From: Rossellomorea sp. SC111
GTDB taxonomy: Bacteria > Bacillota > Bacilli > Bacillales > Bacillaceae_B
Assembly (NCBI RefSeq): GCF_024733565.1
Contig: NZ_JANIOC010000002.1
Coordinates: 186,979 to 250,978 of the forward strand
Direction of reading: 5' to 3'
DNA: 64,000 nt
Shown: one piece after another, positions 61,787 to 64,000 of the stretch
How the letters are laid out: each line of letters opens with the position of its first letter
How positions within the stretch are numbered: position 1 is the stretch's first letter
Translations under genes and position numbers: made by a program
Notes under the pieces: model-generated
Told to the model about the DNA's origin: nothing
What the model saw: the letters and a program-made list of their open reading frames with translations, nothing else
Databases searched by the model: none

Positions 61787-62230
61787 CTATTTGTCCGGAT
61801 TATACTTGTCTTCCTTATTCTTGAAATAAATCAGTTCGGGATCGCCGAGGTCCAGGTTTTCAATCATTCCGCTTGGAGTGTATCCATTTTTCTTGAAAAC
61901 CTTTTGCATCTCGATGTTTGACTGATTAGTAGATGAAAAGATTTTTTCTGTTGGGGAAATCTTCTCAAAATAAGTCAACAGGGAAGACGCATATCCTTTT
62001 CTCCTCTCCTCAGGAGCGATGATGATAAGGGAGACAAATGTGTTCTCAAAAAACTGGGTATTGAATAGGAGGAAACCCGTAGCCTTTCCTTCCCTTTTAA
62101 CCACTAGACATCCCTGCTCCCTTATCGCTCTTTGGATTTCTTCCCTTCTGTTTGGATGCCCGATGACTTGTTGATCAATCGCAACAATCGGTTGCAAATC
62201 CGATAATTGTGCATATTTAACCTCTCTCAT
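61787..62230 (-). CDS. GNAT acetyltransferase
   Basis: 147 residues from MREVKYAQLSDLQPIVAIDQ; acetyl-CoA loop SLIIIAPEERRKGYASSLLTYF and the C-terminal NQSNIEMQKVFKKNGYTPSGMIENLDLGDPE. Acceptor unknown. The ORF begins 19 codons earlier, but those residues are not family-like. Confidence 0.78.
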   Translation of the reverse strand: MREVKYAQLSDLQPIVAIDQQVIGHPNRREEIQRAIREQGCLVVKREGKATGFLLFNTQFFENTFVSLIIIAPEERRKGYASSLLTYFEKISPTEKIFSSTNQSNIEMQKVFKKNGYTPSGMIENLDLGDPELIYFKNKEDKYNPDK

Positions 62231-62384
62231 CAAAGTCACTACCTTCTTTTCCTTAAAATATGTTATGAGAGCACAATCAGTAGCCATGAAGTTCCAATGA
62301 AAAATATATATCTATTACAGCAGACATGGCAAAAGATCCTCCTCTATGTGGAAAAGGACACCGAATGAACAGGTGCCCTTTTGT

Positions 62385-62849
62385 TTAAAGCGATTTGGAC
62401 ATTAACACATTTGTTACTTCATAACCTGTTTTTTGATACAAGGATATAGCTGTTTTGTTATGACCGAATACATGGAGGGATATTTTGGTAATACCTTTCT
62501 CTCTTGCAAATGAGTCCAACGCCGTTAAAGCTGCCTTCCCAAATCCTGAACCCCTTTTGCTCTCATGGATCTTAATATCATATATAAATATTTCCCGGGG
62601 TTCATTTTTTAAATGAAACCATAAGTTACCTACTATTTCCTTGCTCTCTTCATGAAACAGGATGAACAAATAATGATCTTTGGTTTCCCTTCCCTCAGGT
62701 AATAGCTGATTGAATTCCTGCTCTGCTTGTTCGTTTGACGTTTCTTTTTTGAAGTTACCTGCCTTTGTTTTTTCTTTTGCATATTCCTTGATGGACTCTT
62801 CTAGCCATTCACGATATGCGGTCTCTGTCATCGTTTTTAATAGAATCAT
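62385..62849 (-). CDS. GNAT acetyltransferase
   Basis: 154 residues: FILFHEESKEIVGNLWFHL, YDIKIHESKRGSGFGKAALTALDSFA (R-G-x-G-x-G/A loop) and LHVFGHNKTAISLYQKTGYEV. Different subfamily from the neighbouring GNAT gene. Acceptor unknown. Confidence 0.82.
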   Translation of the reverse strand: MILLKTMTETAYREWLEESIKEYAKEKTKAGNFKKETSNEQAEQEFNQLLPEGRETKDHYLFILFHEESKEIVGNLWFHLKNEPREIFIYDIKIHESKRGSGFGKAALTALDSFAREKGITKISLHVFGHNKTAISLYQKTGYEVTNVLMSKSL

Positions 62850-62868
62850 AAAGTGATTCCTCCTTTAC

Positions 62869-63708
62869 TTATTTCCAACGCTGTCTTATTTCCCTTACTA
62901 CAATTTCAGGGCGGTCCCAATGAAGAAGATGGGTCGTACCGGGAATGCACTTTACTTCTCCCTTGGTCTTGAACATTAATAGGTCGGCTGTCTTTTTACG
63001 GATTTCAGAAAGGCTTTCTGGAAGAGATGCTCTTAATAATAAAGCGGGTTTTCTGATTTTGTGATAAATATCCTCAACCTCATCTTTGTGCACGGCACGG
63101 ATGATGTGACCAGCTGTTTCTCCGCGGGCATGCCACTTATATTGCTGGTTATCATAAAGGAAAAGATCTTGAGCTGCCTCCATCTTTGATGAAGACCAGC
63201 TTAATGTTTCACTCTTAACGAGGGCGAGGAAATCTTCCCATGTGTCCCAAGCCTGCTCAAAGTCTTCTTCATAATAAGCGACTTCTTCTTCTACGGTTTG
63301 AATGGAATGACGTTTTCCCTGATAACCTCCATCGATCAACATCAATTCTCTGATCTTTTCGGGGTATTTGGCTGCATAAAAAAGAGAGACAAAGCTACCC
63401 CATGAATGAGACAGGAAATAGAATGTGTCAATATCAAGAATTTCAATCACTTCATTCAGCCATTCGGACATCCTATTCATTTCATATTCTTCACCAGATT
63501 TAAATGGAGTCGTCTTTCCATGACCAGGTGCATCGATGGAAATGATTCTATAGTCTTCCTTTAAATCGTGGGCTATTTCAATAAAGCTGAGGCATGTACT
63601 CCCCAAGCCATGAAGACAAAAGATCACGGGTTTCTCAGGGTTCCCCCATTCCGTAATGTGTATTTGCTGAAGTTGTTTTTGTATAAAATAACGGTTTATG
63701 ATGATCAT
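62869..63708 (-). CDS. alpha/beta hydrolase
   Basis: 279 residues: oxyanion His-Gly region VIFCLHGLGSTCLSF, the elbow TFYFLSHSWGSFVSLFYAAKYP (S-x-S/H-x-G type with nucleophile Ser), and a His near the end (PGTTHLLHWDRPE). Esterase or lipase-like; substrate unknown. Follows the GNAT gene on the same strand. Confidence 0.82.
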   Translation of the reverse strand: MIIINRYFIQKQLQQIHITEWGNPEKPVIFCLHGLGSTCLSFIEIAHDLKEDYRIISIDAPGHGKTTPFKSGEEYEMNRMSEWLNEVIEILDIDTFYFLSHSWGSFVSLFYAAKYPEKIRELMLIDGGYQGKRHSIQTVEEEVAYYEEDFEQAWDTWEDFLALVKSETLSWSSSKMEAAQDLFLYDNQQYKWHARGETAGHIIRAVHKDEVEDIYHKIRKPALLLRASLPESLSEIRKKTADLLMFKTKGEVKCIPGTTHLLHWDRPEIVVREIRQRWK

Positions 63709-63854
63709 CTCCTATGTATTCAGGACTGCCGGGCAAGAAATATAGGGAAGTATACTAATCCCCCTATCCCCTATCTATTTTACCATTATCATCCAAGATA
63801 TTCATGACCTTTCAGGAGAAATAGGTTGTAAGCACACTCCTCGAGTTAAAATGG

Positions 63855-63886
63855 AAACTAAAAAAAGACCCGAAACCGGATCTTTT
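63855..63886. terminator. bidirectional terminator
   Basis: AAAAAGACCCG and GGATCTTTTTAT with a short CGAAA loop; mismatched once. Confidence 0.75.
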
Positions 63887-63960
63887 TATGGGTATAGGTG
63901 AAATGAAATTAACTTGTATATTCGATAGGTGAATCGTCCGTCCATGTCTTCCATCAATTC

Positions 63961-64000
63961 TTAATTCGGTTCCACATGAACATGCACATCATACACCTCA
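63961..64000 (-). CDS. C-terminal end of a protein, possibly a cation diffusion facilitator
   Basis: The last 12 codons read E-V-Y-D-V-H-V-H-V-E-P-N then stop. Proteins of the CDF family often end with a similar His-rich V-H-V-E-P stretch. The rest lies outside the window, so this is tentative. Confidence 0.4.
   Translation of the reverse strand, partial: EVYDVHVHVEPN

Overview
The window looks like chromosomal DNA of a spore-forming, low-to-moderate-GC Bacillaceae bacterium (Bacillus in the broad sense; a marine or salt-tolerant relative such as Rossellomorea is my guess, not shown). The reasons are spore genes (tlp, sspN, sspO, sspP, a YjcZ-type peptide, Spo0M-like proteins), strong AGGAGG ribosome sites, compact hairpin terminators, and gene neighbourhoods matching Bacillus subtilis: yneN-citB-sspO-sspP, sspN-tlp-yneP-yneQ-yneR-plsY-yneT, and glpP-glpF-glpK-glpD. 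I saw no rRNA, tRNA, CRISPR array, prophage or transposase gene.

Layout. 1-4.4 kb: end of yneT, a three-gene betaine/carnitine/choline-type ABC importer and an NCS2 nucleobase permease. 4.6-13.8 kb: plsY, a CapA-like protein, the yne genes, aconitase citB with a CcpC-like operator, and four small spore proteins; sspO and sspP have clear sigma-G promoters. 13.8-17.3 kb: a selenium locus with selA, an Hsp20-like gene, a SelW/Rdx-like gene read through UGA, and selD also read through UGA. Both UGA codons are followed by a GUU-loop hairpin (candidate bacterial SECIS). 17.3-26.7 kb: an SF1 helicase, a lytic transglycosylase, a BCCT betaine transporter, two LysM-3D wall proteins and the oxygen sensor HemAT. 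27-35 kb: mapB, cidAB-like genes, topB, an M24 peptidase and a small holin-like toxin peptide whose ribosome site is locked in a hairpin. 35.8-41 kb: the glycerol regulon with two GlpP-type leader terminators and a cre site inside the glpF promoter. 41-64 kb: peptidases, acetyltransferases, dacA, a SET-domain protein, EcsC, CNNM/CorC, class B PBP, two Spo0M-like single-domain proteins, small membrane proteins and hydrolases.

A family of short inverted repeats (core GAGGGACGGACCTC and its complement) runs through the window. Six full paired copies (55-99 bp) and two single or degenerate copies lie between genes, mostly within about 20 bp of stop codons, and three supply or overlap the stop codon. 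The 12-14 bp core also occurs, exactly, inside five unrelated coding genes (selA, glpD, glpK, ampS and a nucleotidyltransferase) in several reading frames, including at residues conserved in the protein family. This repeat and the selenocysteine locus are the two most notable things here.

How the genes work together: betaine import (ABC and BCCT) points to osmoprotection; glpPFKD gives glycerol uptake and use under antitermination and probable catabolite control; the sel genes make selenophosphate and Sec-tRNA for the two selenoproteins next to them, though selB and the Sec tRNA must lie elsewhere.
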